Shown: positions 13,839-26,781 of the stretch, piece by piece | Layout: the number at the start of each line of letters is the position of its first letter | Position numbering within the stretch: the first letter of the stretch is position 1 | Source of the DNA: Chionoecetes opilio | Taxonomy: Eukaryota; Arthropoda; Malacostraca; Decapoda; Majidae | Length of the DNA: 64,000 nt | NCBI GenBank assembly: GCA_016584305.1 | Contig: JACEEZ010009460.1 | Span: forward strand, 48,501 to 112,500 | Direction of reading: 5' to 3' | Program-made: the position numbers and the translations under genes | Notes under the pieces: model-generated | Seen by the model: only the letters and a program-made list of their open reading frames with translations | What the model was told of the DNA's origin: nothing | Database searches by the model: none

Positions 13839-14494
13839 GTGCATATAGATTATTTAGTTTTCAAATAGCTAGATAGCTTCAATAGAGCTTCAATATTTTC
13901 TTAACTACATTCATAAAAAATATTTATTAACTCTAGAGCTTCAATATTTTTTTAACTACATATATTTAGAAGTTAAGAAACATTATTAATTTCTTTAGAG
14001 TGGTGATTCATAATTACTTAGTTATTAACTGTAGTAACAAATGTGTCTCGAAAGTACCTGAAAGCCTCTCCGGAGATGATGCGATTGGATTTATTAAAGA
14101 TAAACAAAGTACTGAGTTGGGACAAGTTTTATTATTATTATTCATGTAAATCCATATACATTTAACTTACTACAACTACATATAACAGTATAACATACCG
14201 TTAACTTTAGATGTGTTGTTAGGACATACTGTAGATGCACTGTTAGGACATGTTATAACTATAGATGCAGTCTTAACATGGCAACAAATAATATCTTTAA
14301 TACAAATAAACATGGCAAGCGAGTTTGAAGTTCTTTTCATAATTTCCTTTTACTTTATCTCCGGACGGTCTTCTAAGTATTTATGACAAAAATAATTCAC
14401 TATCAATGATGACTTACAAAAATAATTCACTGCATCAATGATGACTCAGAAAAATAATCAACTGTTTCAATGATTGACTTGAAATAATTCACTG
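13839..14494. other. AT-rich, no gene recognised
   Basis: Contains short direct repeats (AGAGCTTCAATATTTT twice; AAAATAATTCAC-type units at 14387-14480). No coding signature. Confidence 0.55.
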
Positions 14495-14757
14495 TATCAC
14501 TGATGGCCCAGGTCACCCAGCGGAACAGCAGTGTCTACTTCACCAACCGCTCGGTGGACCCAGAGAGCGGCAGGACAGGCGCCGCGTTCGTCACGGGTGG
14601 GACTGAGCTGTTGTGGAGGATGTCTGACCACTGCTCCACCCTCCAGACTGAGCTGGTGGCCATCCAGCACACCCTGGAATGCGCCAAGCACCTCCGGGAG
14701 GCAACTGTGGTAATACACACAGACTCCCGGACGGGGCTGCAGGCCCTTCAACACCCT
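14495..14757 (+). pseudogene. LINE RNase H domain fragment
   Basis: Encodes VYFTNRSVDPESGRTGAAFV, then WRMSDHCSTLQTELVAIQHT and VVIHTDSRTGLQAL, the RNase H domain found in I/Jockey/R1-type retrotransposons. The first catalytic position is Asn instead of the usual Asp (TNRS for TDGS); the Glu of QTEL and the Asp of HTDS remain. There is no RT next to it. Confidence 0.85.
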
Positions 14758-15189
14758 GGGTGCCTTCCTATACTCATCAGCGTTCATCTTTGCCTTCCTA
14801 GCAGTTATCATCCAGCATTCCAGAGCAGCCAACAGTCTGCAGCAATAATCCCTCCTGGACAGCCGGGCAATGCATCCTCCAGTCACTCACTGCAGAGGAA
14901 AAAAAGTAATGTAATGTAAAGTTTTCAACCAAAATGCAAACATTTTTCAAATTCTAAACCCTTTCACTGTTGGTGTCCCGTAGACGCGTCAGCCACTTCC
15001 ACATAATCCCCATGCTCTGTTTTGAGGAGTAACCAACAGTCTCTTATTGGCATCTCAGGCAATGTTTCCATTCATATATCAATCCACTTCTTTTGTGGTA
15101 GTGTCAAGTGTTGCTAAAAATTACACTAAGGCCAATACAACAACTGGGAAGGGAAGTTTCCAGGGGCATCAACTATTATCAAATAAGTC

Positions 15190-15515
15190 ATTTACATAAG
15201 AAAATAAGTAAGCTACAAGAGGCCGCGAGACTTACAAGAGGTAGTTACTGTTACTTAACACTACCTACATCCACCTTTCTTCCCCATCCATGAATTTATC
15301 CAGGCTCCTTTTAAAGATCACTATAGACTCTGCACTGACCACCTTACGACCGAGTCCATTCCAATCATTGACCAAATTACCACCCTATTTATGAACCAGT
15401 ATTTCCATATTTTCTTTTTAAATCTATGCTTTTCCAGCTTGAATCCGTTACTTCTTGTTCTACCTTGATTACTAGCCGTAAGAACTTTTCCTACATCGCC
15501 ATTATTGTATCCCTA
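15190..15515 (-). mobile_element. 5'-truncated LINE, 3' end
   Basis: Matches the 3' end of the LINE at 5862-8028, from the AAGAAAATAAGTAAGCTACA tail through sequence complementary to the conserved C-terminal region. Confidence 0.8.
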
Positions 15516-15530
15516 AATTATCCCTACATT

Positions 15531-15606
15531 TCATCGCCACAAGCAGGAGTCAAACCCACGAGGGTGTCTAAATCCACCTCACCCGGGCTACCACACCCGC
15601 GCCTCC
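15531..15606 (-). mobile_element. tRNA-like sequence, probably SINE-derived
   Basis: The minus strand has TGTGGTAGCCCGGGTGAGG (A-box-like) and GGGTTTGACTCCTGC (B-box-like) about 40 bp apart. I do not see a clean cloverleaf, so a tRNA gene is not claimed. Confidence 0.4.
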
Positions 15607-15817
15607 ACCCACACACACTCTCAATGACTTCGCTAACTAACGCATGTTTAAAAACACCTTGTGTGAACTGCCTCATTCTCTTCCTAAACTTCTACCTAGC
15701 ATACATTTTTATTTTCATCTATACAGCATTATAATTGTTATCATATCCCTCAAACATACCTCTCCTAACTTTTGCATCCATCGTATCTGCCTTAAGTTTT
15801 TTATCCAGCCATATATG

Positions 15818-16152
15818 GTAGAAACTCAATTTAACGGAATCTATTTACTGGAAAGCTCAATTTAGTTAGCGGAATTTTTTTAATTCATATAGTCCATTTT
15901 TCAATTTAGATATATTGGTAGCTACGTTAAATGTAGCAATATTTGGTGCCGCCAACTCACACATTTGGTTAGGCTTGGGGGACCATACAGACTACTGCAG
16001 AAACGGGATTTACCGGAAACACACTCAATTTTACAGAAAATTCTGTTATATCGAGCTATATCAGGAGTCTATAACGGAAGTTTGATAAAGCGGAAAATTT
16101 TATTTACCGGAATCGGCCTTGGCTGAATTATTCCATTATATCGAGCTTCTAT
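15818..16152. mobile_element. Pogo-type MITE
   Basis: Left GAAACTCAATTTAACGGAAT and inverted right ATTCCATTATATCGAGCTTC ends, each next to TA. The interior is rich in AACGGAA motifs like those at the ends of the Tigger element at 2982. Confidence 0.6.
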
Positions 16153-16648
16153 GTAGTCAATCAATCCCTTTTGTTCGTCTTGTACTCTTCTTCTCATAGT
16201 ATACTGGGGGATCATCATGTGCTGAATAAAGGTTTTTTGCAAAGAACAACTCTCCTTCAGCACAGAGCTCTACCAACCACACACCATTCTCATTTTGCTG
16301 AAGTTACCCATTCACACTTTCAATCCCCTACTTTTGCATCAATATCACCCCTCACCAGGGCCCGAGAGAGGTGGGGGGGCTGGTGTCTCAGCACCAGGGC
16401 CCGGGCATGATGTGTGCAATAATAGAATTAATAATTTATATAGACACCTACTAAGCAACTAAGTCAAGTTAAAAACAATAATGATTAACAAGACAAAACT
16501 AAAAGCAATGAGGAGTCCTTCAGTTTGAGAATGTCCTCTGCCTGGCCCTGCACATCACAGTCACCTTCCCTCCACTCTCAAAACTCCAAACACTCATTCA
16601 CCTCACTCCACTGATTTCATCATTTCATTCTTACCTTTCACCGTTTTC

Positions 16649-17492
16649 ATGTTCACTGGAGCAAACACACACACACCTGATGATGCTAAATTACTAAGAA
16701 AAGTAGAAAGTAAAGAGGACTGTGAGGATTTACAAAAGGATCTAGATAAGATTTTCAGATGGAGTCAACTATGGGAAATGGAGTTTAATGCTAAAAAGTG
16801 TAAAGTGATGGAAGTGGGCAGTAGCAAAAAGAGACAGAGAGAAAAGTATTCGATGGGAAATGAATGGATATTCAAAACAAAGGTCGAAAAAGATCTAGGA
16901 GTATGGATTACGGACAATTTGTCACCTGAGAAGCATATAAACAAGATCACAGGAGATACATATCAGTTGCTGAGGAATATAAGAATGGCATTCAAATATC
17001 TGGATGAAGAGATGATTAAGAATTTGATAACATCTTTGATTCGACCAAGGTTGGAATATGCGGCAGTGATTTGGTCACCACATAAAAAGAAGGATATAAG
17101 GAAGATTGAGAGAATACAAAGAGCAGCCACAAAAATGGCTCCAAGCCTGAGAGATTTACCATATAAGGAAAGACTTTCAAGACTAAAACTCCCAACTCTT
17201 GAGAAAAGAAGAGAAAGGGGAGATTTTATAGCAGTGTATAGAGTGCATCAATGGGTCTGTAAAAAATTGATAGAGAAGATCTGTTTGTGTGGGACGATAG
17301 AAGTGCAAGAGGTCATGAGAAGAAATTGAAAAGGACAACATGCAAGAGGGACATAAGAAATACAGCTTCCCGTATAGAAGCATAGAAGCCTGGAACAACC
17401 TTGATGCAAAAGTTATTAATGCAAGAAGTATTCAGGACTTCAAAGGCAAACTGGATAATAATAGATTTGGAGACGGGACAGTACGAGCATAG
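16649..17492 (+). pseudogene. LINE RT C-terminal fragment
   Basis: Starts just after the catalytic box with DAKLLRKVESKEDCEDLQKD, then WEMEFNAKKCKVMEVG, DLGVWITDNLSPEKH, LIRPRLEYAAVIWSPHKKK and LPTLEKRRERGDFIAVYRV. A frameshift near 17260 is required to reach the end ASRIEAWNNLDAKVIN. Motif order matches the LINE at 5862-8028 in the other orientation but the sequence is a different family. Confidence 0.88.
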
Positions 17493-17516
17493 CTCTTTTC
17501 CTGTATGTTACAACTA

Positions 17517-17597
17517 CACTACCCTCCCGAGTTTCGCGCTTGCTTTCTTCCGGAGGCATAGCGCGAAACTCGCGGATCGCGAAACTCGGGTATTATA
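17517..17597. mobile_element. Short MITE remnant
   Basis: CCCTCCCGAGTTTCGCGC at the left and GCGAAACTCGCGGATCGCGA at the right form an inverted repeat related to 8185-8298. Confidence 0.45.
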
Positions 17598-17614
17598 AAC
17601 CCTGTAAAAATGCT

Positions 17615-17735
17615 TATTTAGTCGTTTTTTTTTTTTTTTTTTTGGTGTGTGTGTGTGCCTACAGCGCCGTTATGCAGTGACCTCCAGGGGTGGGATGGTA
17701 GGCCCTGGAGGTTAACTTGAGGGCTGTGTACCTAC
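17615..17735 (-). mobile_element. SINE family A, 3' fragment
   Basis: The minus strand matches the 3' domain of family A (CCTCCAGGGCCTACCATCCC, GGCGCTGTAGGCACAC) with a GT/T tail. Confidence 0.75.
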
Positions 17736-17739
17736 CGTA

Positions 17740-18190
17740 TTTTATAGCTTATAAGACTCACTTTTTCCCCAAAAAATATCCTGAAAATGCCCCAAGCCCC
17801 TGTCCACCCAGCAGTGAATGGGTACAGGGTGTTAGCCTAGGGTTTGTGACCCGCCTCCCGGGGTGGTGGCTTCGGCCAACACTACGTAGAGAAGAGGAGG
17901 GAGGAGAGGAGCTTGAGATTGAGCTTGAGTTGGGAGTCACCCAGCGGATGCTGTTTTGGTCTGAGTGAGTGAGCTTGACAGCTTGTCAGCTGATGGTTGT
18001 GTGACAGTGTTATACGACAATAACACTGTCACAATGCCTTCCTCTCTTCTCTCGTCTCCTCCAGTACCTCCAGAAACCACAGTACCACACACGTCATGGT
18101 TAATCACTTATAAAGGAGTATTTTGTGGTAAATAGTAAGGTAAGGTGCTACTTATTTCGAGGTGTTACCTATCTTATGCGACACCACATG
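17740..18190. other. No gene; possible transposon end at 17741
   Basis: CCGTATTTTATAGCTTATAA followed by GACTCACTTTTTCCCC looks like the end of a DNA transposon, but I could not find the matching right end. The rest shows no coding signature. Confidence 0.35.
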
Positions 18191-18193
18191 TAG

Positions 18194-18679
18194 CAAGAAA
18201 GACCTAACAAAGGAGCAAATTAAAGTTATTGTATCTCTACACAAGGCAGAGAGGCCAGTGGAAGAAATATTAAGGATTGTGGATGTTACGAGGAGATGTG
18301 TGCATAAGTGGGTGGAAAGTTTCACGGTGGGTTGGCGGTGTCGCGACAGCCGCGACACCAGAACATTATAAGTGGCCAGGGCGAGGATGTAAAACCTCAG
18401 CAAGCACCCTAAATGTCATGAAACGTCAAGTGGATGCCCATCCTCAATTAAGAGCAAGAAAAATATTGCGATATGACTTTTACATCCTCGCCCTGGCCAC
18501 TTATAATGTTCTGGTGTCGCGGCTGTCGCGACACCGCCAACCCACCGTGAAACTTTCCACCCACTTATGCACACATCTCCTCGTAACATCCACAATCCTT
18601 AATATTTCTTCCACTGGCCTCTCTGCCTTGTGTAGAGATACAATAACTTTAATTTGCTCCTTTGTTAGGTCTTTCTTGC
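18194..18679. repeat. Long inverted repeat of a transposase fragment (hairpin)
   Basis: The left arm (18194-18394) and right arm (18478-18679) are near-perfect reverse complements of about 200 bp around an 83-bp spacer. Each arm encodes KKDLTKEQIKVIVSLHKAER and RRCVHKWVESF, a helix-turn-helix resembling Tc1/mariner N-termini. The spacer carries the next segment once (LNVMKRQVDAHPQLRARKI). A transcript across it would form a long stem-loop. Confidence 0.85.
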
Positions 18680-18699
18680 CACTCATTATGCAAATAATG

Positions 18700-19029
18700 A
18701 TAGTTATACCAATGCGCGTCTGTTCAAATTACTCGCGGGAAGGAAGGCGATACTTTTTTAAATGCTTCGTCTATAATTGACAAGTGGCATCTGAACATTT
18801 ATCAACGGTCTTGATGGACTGCCCGTGCCTTAAACAAGCTGCCATATGTAAGATATCTCTCTCGGAAGTCAGTAGGCTGCCATAGAGTACATTTTCTGAA
18901 TTCCCGTATGGAAGCGCTGTGTTATGATGTCGCGAACAATGCTTTGGCGCGCTGTGTATACCATATGCTTCTGAATATGTAGCAGTCTCTTCAGTGAGTC
19001 ATTTTATCACCAAGTTATTTTTTTTTTTT
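18700..19029. other. No gene recognised
   Basis: Mixed-composition sequence without coding or repeat signature. Confidence 0.5.
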
Positions 19030-20375
19030 TTGACAAAACAAGGAACTGGCCAAGGGCACAACAAAAATGGTTAACACAAAGCCCGCTTAGTTGCCAGTCC
19101 CTATAAAGGAGACAGTAAGAGAATAAAATAAAAAAGGGGTGAGCCAATTTAGTTCGGGAGGTGTCTTGTTATTCTTCTTTTGAAAAGATTTAAGTCATAG
19201 GAAAGTGGAAAAATAGAAACAAGAAGAAAGTTCCAGGGTTTACCAGTGAAAGGGATGAAAGAATAAAGATACTGATTAACTCTTGCATTAGGAAGATGGA
19301 CAGAATAGGGATGAGAATGAGTAGAAAGTCTTGTGCAGCGAGGCCGCGGGAGGGGGGGAGGCATGCAGTTAGCAAGTTCAGAAGAGCAGTGAGCATGAAA
19401 ATAACGGTAGAAGAGAGCAAGAGAAGAAACATTGCGGCGGTGATTTAAAGATTGAAGACAGTCAGTCAGAGGAGAGGAGTTGATGAGACAAAAAGCTTTT
19501 GACTCAACCCTGTTTAGGAGAGCTGTATGAGTGGGTTCCTCCCCAAACATGTGAGACATACTCCATACATAGGCGGATAAGGCCCCTGTAGAAAGCAAGC
19601 AATTGGGAGGGAGAAAAAAAAAGGACACAGATGCCACAGGACACCTAACTTCTTAGAAGCTGTTTTAGCAAGAGATGCGATGTGAGATTTCCAGTTCAGA
19701 TTTTTAGTAAAGGATAGTCCTAGAATGTTCATTGTAGAAGAAGGAGACAGTTGAGTGTCATTGAAGAAGAGGGGATAGTTATCTGGTAGTCTTTGTCGAA
19801 TAGATAGGTGAAGAAATTGGGTTTTTGAGTCATTGAACAAAACAAGGTTTGCTTTGCCCCAATCAGAAATTATAGAAAGATCAGAAGTTAGGCGCTCGGT
19901 GGCATCTCACCGTGAATCACTTAGTTCCTGTTGAGTTGGACGTCTAATGAACAACGTTGAAAAATGCAGGGTAGAATCATCAGCGTAGGAGTGGATAGGG
20001 CTTTGAGTTAGACTTAGAAGATCATTAATGAATAATAGAAAGAGAGTGGGTGATAGGACAGAACCCTGGGGAACACCACTATTGATAGATTTAGGAGAAG
20101 AACAATGTCCGTCTACAGTAGCTGCAATAGAACGGTTTGAAAGGAAACTTAAGATGAAGGTACAGAGAGAAGGATAGAAACCGAATGAGGGTAGTTTGGA
20201 AATTAAAGATTTGTGCCAGACTCCATCAAAAGCTTTTGATATGTCAAGGGCAACAGCAAAAGTTTCACCGAAACCCCTAAAGTAGGATGACCAAGATTCA
20301 GTTAGGAAAGCTAGAAGATCGCCAGTAGATCGCCCTTTACGGAAACCGTACTGACGATCAGATACCAGAAATTAC
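19030..20375 (-). pseudogene. LINE RT fragment, family with SHIASLAKTASKKL motif
   Basis: From 20375 the minus strand encodes FRKGRSTGDLLAFL, LDISKAFDGVWHKSLISKL, INSGVPQGSVLSPTLFLL, the catalytic box YADDST, then GLSFTKNLNWKSHIASLAKT and the C-terminal LLNRVESKAF and LQSLNHRRNVSSLALFYRYF. Several frameshifts break the frame. The same family is at 25370, 45600 and 59395-61215. Confidence 0.87.
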
Positions 20376-20997
20376 CTGTACAAATGAGGTAAACAAGCAG
20401 GTGTATATGAGGCAGGTACTCACAGCTGCCGGTATGTCCTCCTTGTCCTGGAGAGCATTGTCCTCAGGATGGCCGACCCGAGGGGCAAAGCTTCCTCTCT
20501 CGCCTCTCTTGCCCTTCACCAACGCCTGCAAGGGTTGTGCTCTCAGATATACATGTAATAATAATAATAATGTAATAAGAATACATAATTAATTTACTCT
20601 TTTTACCATGCACCAGTTTGCAAACTTTGATGATGTGGCATAGACCCTTTCTGTTCCTTCACACACACCACATCCACACCTACAGGAGGGAAGGATTGCC
20701 ACACTCGGCCGCTGCTGGGATTCTGAGGTCACAATGCCCTGGCTTACGCCCCGTACCTACTCTCTGCTAGGGGAACAAGGGCTATGTATGCTGTGGAAGG
20801 AAACAAGGCCCGATTGTTTCCATCTAACAAGGGATTCAATCTCGCACACTACCCTGTTGGGCCGCTAATTGATGCTGTAGACATAATTATTATCATAAGT
20901 TATATTTGCAGTAGAGAACGTTTGTAGCGTTAGTTATCATTACAGGTTACATAAAAAATCCGGCAACATTGGGAGCTGAGGGTTGCCGGATTACTGG
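20376..20997. other. No gene recognised
   Basis: Contains an (AAT)n run at about 20556 and otherwise unique-looking sequence. Confidence 0.5.
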
Positions 20998-21239
20998 GGG
21001 GCATTTTTGAACACTGCTAAGACCATCTTAGGGGACTAAGACCATCTTAGCGCTAGTTGGACATTTTCGGAAGCAAATTTCGCTCCGCCTAAGACAGCGC
21101 AGCGAGTGTAAACTAAGGCAGGGTTGGGGTCATCTTAATCTGCAATTTTCTTCGTCACCATAACAACAATGGTTATATTATTGGTTATATACTATATATT
21201 TTAGACTATATAGTATATTAGGCTGTATAATACACTATG

Positions 21240-21252
21240 TATAAATATATTA

Positions 21253-21310
<58 letters not shown>
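21240..21310. repeat. (TA)n microsatellite
   Basis: Nearly pure TA array, left of the inner MITE. Confidence 0.95.
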
Positions 21311-22100
<790 letters not shown>

Positions 22101-22805
22101 ATATTGATATATATATAAATTTTATATATACAAATAGGCATAATATATATATAGGGGTGGGCTGGGTGGAATAGATATGATTTGCGACAGAAACGGTTAG
22201 CTAGCAGATTAATTCTAAACATATCAAAACTCACCAGAAAAAAAAGTTTCGTTATTCACGATAATATCACATACTGGCTATGCTGTGTGTGTGGAGGATG
22301 AACAGGGAGAAGGAATAGGAGGGAGAAGAAATAATAAAGAAAAAAAAGGAGAGAGAGAGAGAGACTCCCTCGGCGTGGTGACACTGCACTGTGACTGTAG
22401 CAGAAATACATATCTGGCAACTCAAGGAGAAGGAAGAGGAGGGAGAAGAAATAATAGAAGAAAAAAAGGAAAGATAGAGACTCCCTCGGCGTGGTATACG
22501 TATTTCCCGCCAAATACAGATCGACTTGTGTCGCACGCCCTGATTGGTTGAAGCGGAGGTGGTGGCACTAAGAAGGGTTGGGCTTACTGTCCCCTTACAC
22601 GAGGCTAAGATGACGTCCTAAAATGCTTCCTTAGTAGTCTTCTTAGCCTGGTATAACTAAGTCGGTCTTAGGACGCTAAGAGAGTGTAGTTTAGAGCCCC
22701 TTCGAAAATGCCCACCCTGATGATTCCAGATCACTTAAGGTGTGCCTTCCTATGTTGTATAAACCAGTAAATAAATACTGTAAATAAAGAAAATATACTG
22801 TAATA

Positions 22806-23017
22806 AGAACATAAGAAAATAAGGAAGCTACAAGAGGCTGCGAGACCTACATGAGGCAGTTCCTGTTACTTAACACTACCTACATCCACCTCTTCCCCAT
22901 CCATGAATTTATCCAGACTCCTTTTAAAGCTCCCTATTGAGTCCGCACTGACCTGACGACTGAGTCCATTCCAATCATTTACCACGCTATTTGTGAACCA
23001 CTTTTTCCCTATTTCCT
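22806..23017 (-). mobile_element. 5'-truncated LINE, 3' end
   Basis: Same 3' tail (GAACATAAGAAAATAAGGAA on the plus strand) and adjacent sequence as the LINE at 5862-8028. Confidence 0.82.
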
Positions 23018-24355
23018 GTACTAAAAATACTAAATATAAAGTAAATTAAAGTCTAATGTTGATAAATAATATGGTACAGGTGTTCAGTAATTCTATGAAC
23101 TTAATTAAGAATTTTTGTAACTGCTGCCTCCAAAGTGGAGAGCTGAAATGTACTGTACGAAAGTGACATAGCAGGAAGTAGGGGGTTGTCAGGCTCATAC
23201 TATATACAGACTAATGGGGCTATAAAGAACATTTTTTAATAACAAATGCAAAACAATGAGCTGGAATGCCTTGTCTGTAGTTGCAATTGTGCCAAAAGCC
23301 GATTCTACTGACAGCCCATCAAAACATCAGCGGCATAGGAGCTAATTTTGCACAATTTTTACTGCCAACAGCATAAATTTCCCGTGTTTTTAATGACATT
23401 TTGGAGAGATCACAGTTTGTCTGTTCCTGTTTTTTTCTCTCATGCTTTATTTACTGATGATTCCTATATTTGCTCCTCCTCTTTCTCCCTCTTTTCTTCC
23501 GCTCTTCTCATGCAGACTTCCTCCTCCTCTTCCTCTTCTCGTGCTTCTTTTCATTTGATCTCTCCCTCATTTTCCCTTCCTCCCACCTTTCCTCTCGGGA
23601 TGGGAGGGAGGAAGTGACCTCTCTGACCTGACCTGATAAGGACCATGCATGCCCTCGACCTCTCGGTGTCTAAATGGCAACGTCGCAAAGCCACGTTGTC
23701 AAGTGTTGTGGTATAAAATCATTATCTTAAAAAACAAAACATTGATAATACTGTATAGCCTTACATGTATTAAGAAAATCTATTATTATACAGAGTATTT
23801 GAAATATATTCAGAAGTGGTAAATAACTGATGTACGATTCAAGCACAGTACGAAACAGATTATGTGTTGTACTGACGTGGCATTGCCGGACAGGGAGTTC
23901 CCCACTCCAGCCAACGCCCAAACGCTCTTCATATATAATTGGTTCTAGTCTACTACATATAACCACTCATGTCCTGCATATGCGAGCTGAACACAAAGCA
24001 CAGTACCAGCTGGGTAACTCATTCTCCATTCACAATGTCCAAATACTCTTGTTTTGAAAGAAAAAAAAAAAGTATTGCAAGCACGATTTTGCCACCTGTC
24101 ACATTCATTGCACTGAAACGCATGCTGATTGCGTCGTATTCCTCAAGCACACAAACCTCTTTGTTGAGCATGTTGGCTGGTTCGTTCTGGAACAGCAAAT
24201 GACCAATGGTGGGTTTTACGCTGGGACAAGTGACCTTACACTCATGCTTGATATTGTAATTATCAGCTTAAAGAAACTGGTCTTTAGCTGTTTGAGTTGA
24301 GTTGAACAATCGTTTCCTAATCTCTCTCTCTCTCTCTCTCTCTCTCTTCATTATA
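23018..24355. other. No gene recognised
   Basis: Holds a pyrimidine-rich stretch (23440-23600) and otherwise unassigned sequence; no coding signature beyond low complexity. Confidence 0.55.
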
Positions 24356-24525
24356 TCATTAACTCTATATATATATATATATATTATATATATATATATA
24401 TATTAATATATATATATATATTTATTATATTTTATATAATATATATATTATATATAAAATAATATATATATATATATATATATATATTTAATTATTATAT
24501 ATATATATATAATATGGATTTTTTA
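24322..24525. repeat. (CT)n and (TA)n microsatellites
   Basis: A short CT run at 24322-24347 followed by an interrupted TA array. Confidence 0.9.
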
Positions 24526-24686
24526 TATATATTTTTAGGTTAGACAATTAAGTGCTTGTGGGCCCTTCGGACCCATGTATTGATGTCTGTAGTGGTAGCA
24601 TATATAAGACAACAATGAGCGTGCAAACTCCAATCGTGTTGTCACTGGTCAAAGTGCCTCGGGGTAGACCACCTACCACCACCATA

Positions 24687-24772
24687 GCCTGCCTCACCCC
24701 AGCCCCACGCCTGTCTCACCCCAGCCCCACGTCTGTCTCACCCCAGCCCCACGCCTGCCTTACCCCAGCGGT
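24687..24772. repeat. 22-bp minisatellite
   Basis: About four copies of CTCACCCCAGCCCCACGCCTG. Confidence 0.85.
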
Positions 24773-24990
24773 AAATTTTTACGATGGCACCAAACTTCCC
24801 TACACAATTGGGAGCATGGTTTTTGTTTACCTTATTGTATTCTAAGAGACATTTTCTCCTTGAGCTTTCCGTCGCAAATAAATAGTTTCGGAGATATAGA
24901 ACATTTTATGTAGGGGGAGGAATATGTCTCCTTGTTTACAAAATGCCTCCCTCTTCCTCTTCTTGTGACCTGCATCGCTTGTGACACTCC
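24773..24990. mobile_element. Single arm of a foldback element
   Basis: Starts TTTACGATGGCACCAAACTT and matches, nearly base for base by eye, the left arms at 29380 and 34064, up to GTGACCTGCATCGCTT. The inverted partner is absent here. Confidence 0.8.
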
Positions 24991-25059
24991 ATTTATCTTG
25001 TTTGCTACGTGTGCGGGAGACTGGCAGAGGACTTTAAAAAAAATAATAATAAAATATAA

Positions 25060-25305
25060 AAAAGCCAGACTTCAGAAAAAAGTGGCAGACTCCAGAAATA
25101 AATTGACAAGGACACGAACAAAAAGACCAAATACTCGGAAACAATGGCCAAGGACTCTTATTAAAAATGGCTAAGGACTCAAAAAAAAAATTTGACCAAG
25201 GACTCGATCAAGAAAGGCCAAGGACTTCAACAAATTTCCCAATGACTATAAACAAAAAAATGGCCAAGGACTCCCGCAGAAAATTGCCAAGAACTCTTAA
25301 AAACG
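25060..25305. repeat. Degenerate minisatellite with GGCCAAGGACTC units
   Basis: At least seven irregularly spaced copies of GGCCAAGGACTC-like units in A-rich sequence. Confidence 0.7.
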
Positions 25306-25369
25306 TCCGCTAATTACAGTTTCAGAGAAAAAGTATGTTGTGTAGGAGTTCCAAAAGATCAGAACCAAT

Positions 25370-25775
25370 TTAAGAAGTTTCAGACGTGTCTTAATACTCC
25401 TCTCACTTCTCCCCCGAAAAAGAACTAAAGTCTTAGAAAGGTGAAAAAACAGAAAAAAGGCAAGAGTTCCCGTGTGTTACAAGTGAAAGGAATGAGAGAG
25501 TAAAGCCAATACTAGCTAACGGTTGCATTAGTAAGCTGCCCAGAAGGATGCGAATTAATAGAAAGCTCTCTAAAACGATGCCATTGGAGAAGAAAAGGCA
25601 TGTAGTTAGCAGTTTCAGAAAAAAAAACGTAATCATAAACTGGTAGAAAACTAACAGATGACACACAACGGCAGAGGGTGAAGACAGTCAGTTAAAGGTA
25701 AGACGTAGATGAGACAAACTTTTCACTCCATACCGTTTAGTAGAGCTGTGTGAATGAAGTTCTCCCCCCCCCTAA
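25370..25775 (-). pseudogene. Old LINE 3' fragment
   Basis: Clearly diverged copy of the 3' part of the LINE at 19030-20375; shared landmarks include the complement of FLSLVTHGNS and of the LLNGME region. Too degraded for a product. Confidence 0.65.
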
Positions 25776-26514
25776 TAAGAGAAGTTTTTGGAAAGGCATC
25801 AAGATGGGATAGAAAATCAGAGACGATACAGAGAATATCCAACCTTATAAACACTTCTACTGCTACTAATTCTGCTAATCCTACTGCTACCACTAAATTA
25901 CTAATCAATCTACAACTTTTATACTACTCTTGTTAGCTCAACTATTACTACAATTACTACTTTTACCATTTAAAACTACCTCTTCCTCCACATACGACCA
26001 CTCGGGATTAGCTTCATTCCAATGCAACGGAGTAGAAATGCACTCAGCCTTCCACCGCGCGCACCCCCAAGGTCACACAACCCTGCAAGGCGTACTGGAG
26101 AGCGCTACTTTGCCCGCCAACTGACGACACCGGAATTCCTTACTGACCGACTGATTAGTTGTGGCGCCTTCCTCTGCCCTACCTAACCTACCTCTGCCTT
26201 ATCTAACCAACCTCTGCCCTACCTAACCTACCTGGCGAAATGAAGGAGGAGGAGGAGAAGGAACCTCAGGCAGGTGTAATTATTTTAGATGAGTACAGAT
26301 GAGGATGGAGAGAAGGGAAGGAAAGAAGGATTGGACGAGAATGGAGGGAGCGAGGGAGGAATGGGTAGGAGGGAAGGAAAGAAGGGCAAAAAGGGAAGGA
26401 TGGAGAGATGGAAAGAAGGAATGGACGCGAAAGAAAGAAGGGAGGGAGGGAGGAATGGGGATGGAGGGAGGGAAAGAAGAAGAGAAGGAATGCACACGAA
26501 AGACGGGAGGGAGG
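25776..26514. other. No gene; short repeats and GGA-rich stretch
   Basis: 26165-26235 repeats CTGCCCTACCTAACCTACCT-like units three times. 26240-26514 is a purine-rich GGAAGG stretch. No coding signature. Confidence 0.6.
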
Positions 26515-26781
26515 TAGAGTAGGAGGGAGAGTGAAATTTCATGGTTGTAAGAAGGTGTGCAGGGCTAGGAACACTACCTTGAGGCAACACCACTTCTCTT
26601 CAAATGTTTTTACTAGTGGTGAGAGAGAGAGAGAGAATATGATAAACGATCCAAATTATTACCACGGGTGCAAGAAACATGGTTGAAGTTTTGTTACAGG
26701 TCAGCGGAAGCAATGAATATGTGGACGATGAATAGGGAGGGAGAGGAGGAGGAGGAGGTGGAGGAAGAAGAAGAAGAAGAG

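Noticed and set aside
22285..22551. Lys/Arg-rich open frame
   Set aside because: A purine-rich tandem duplication in a transposon.
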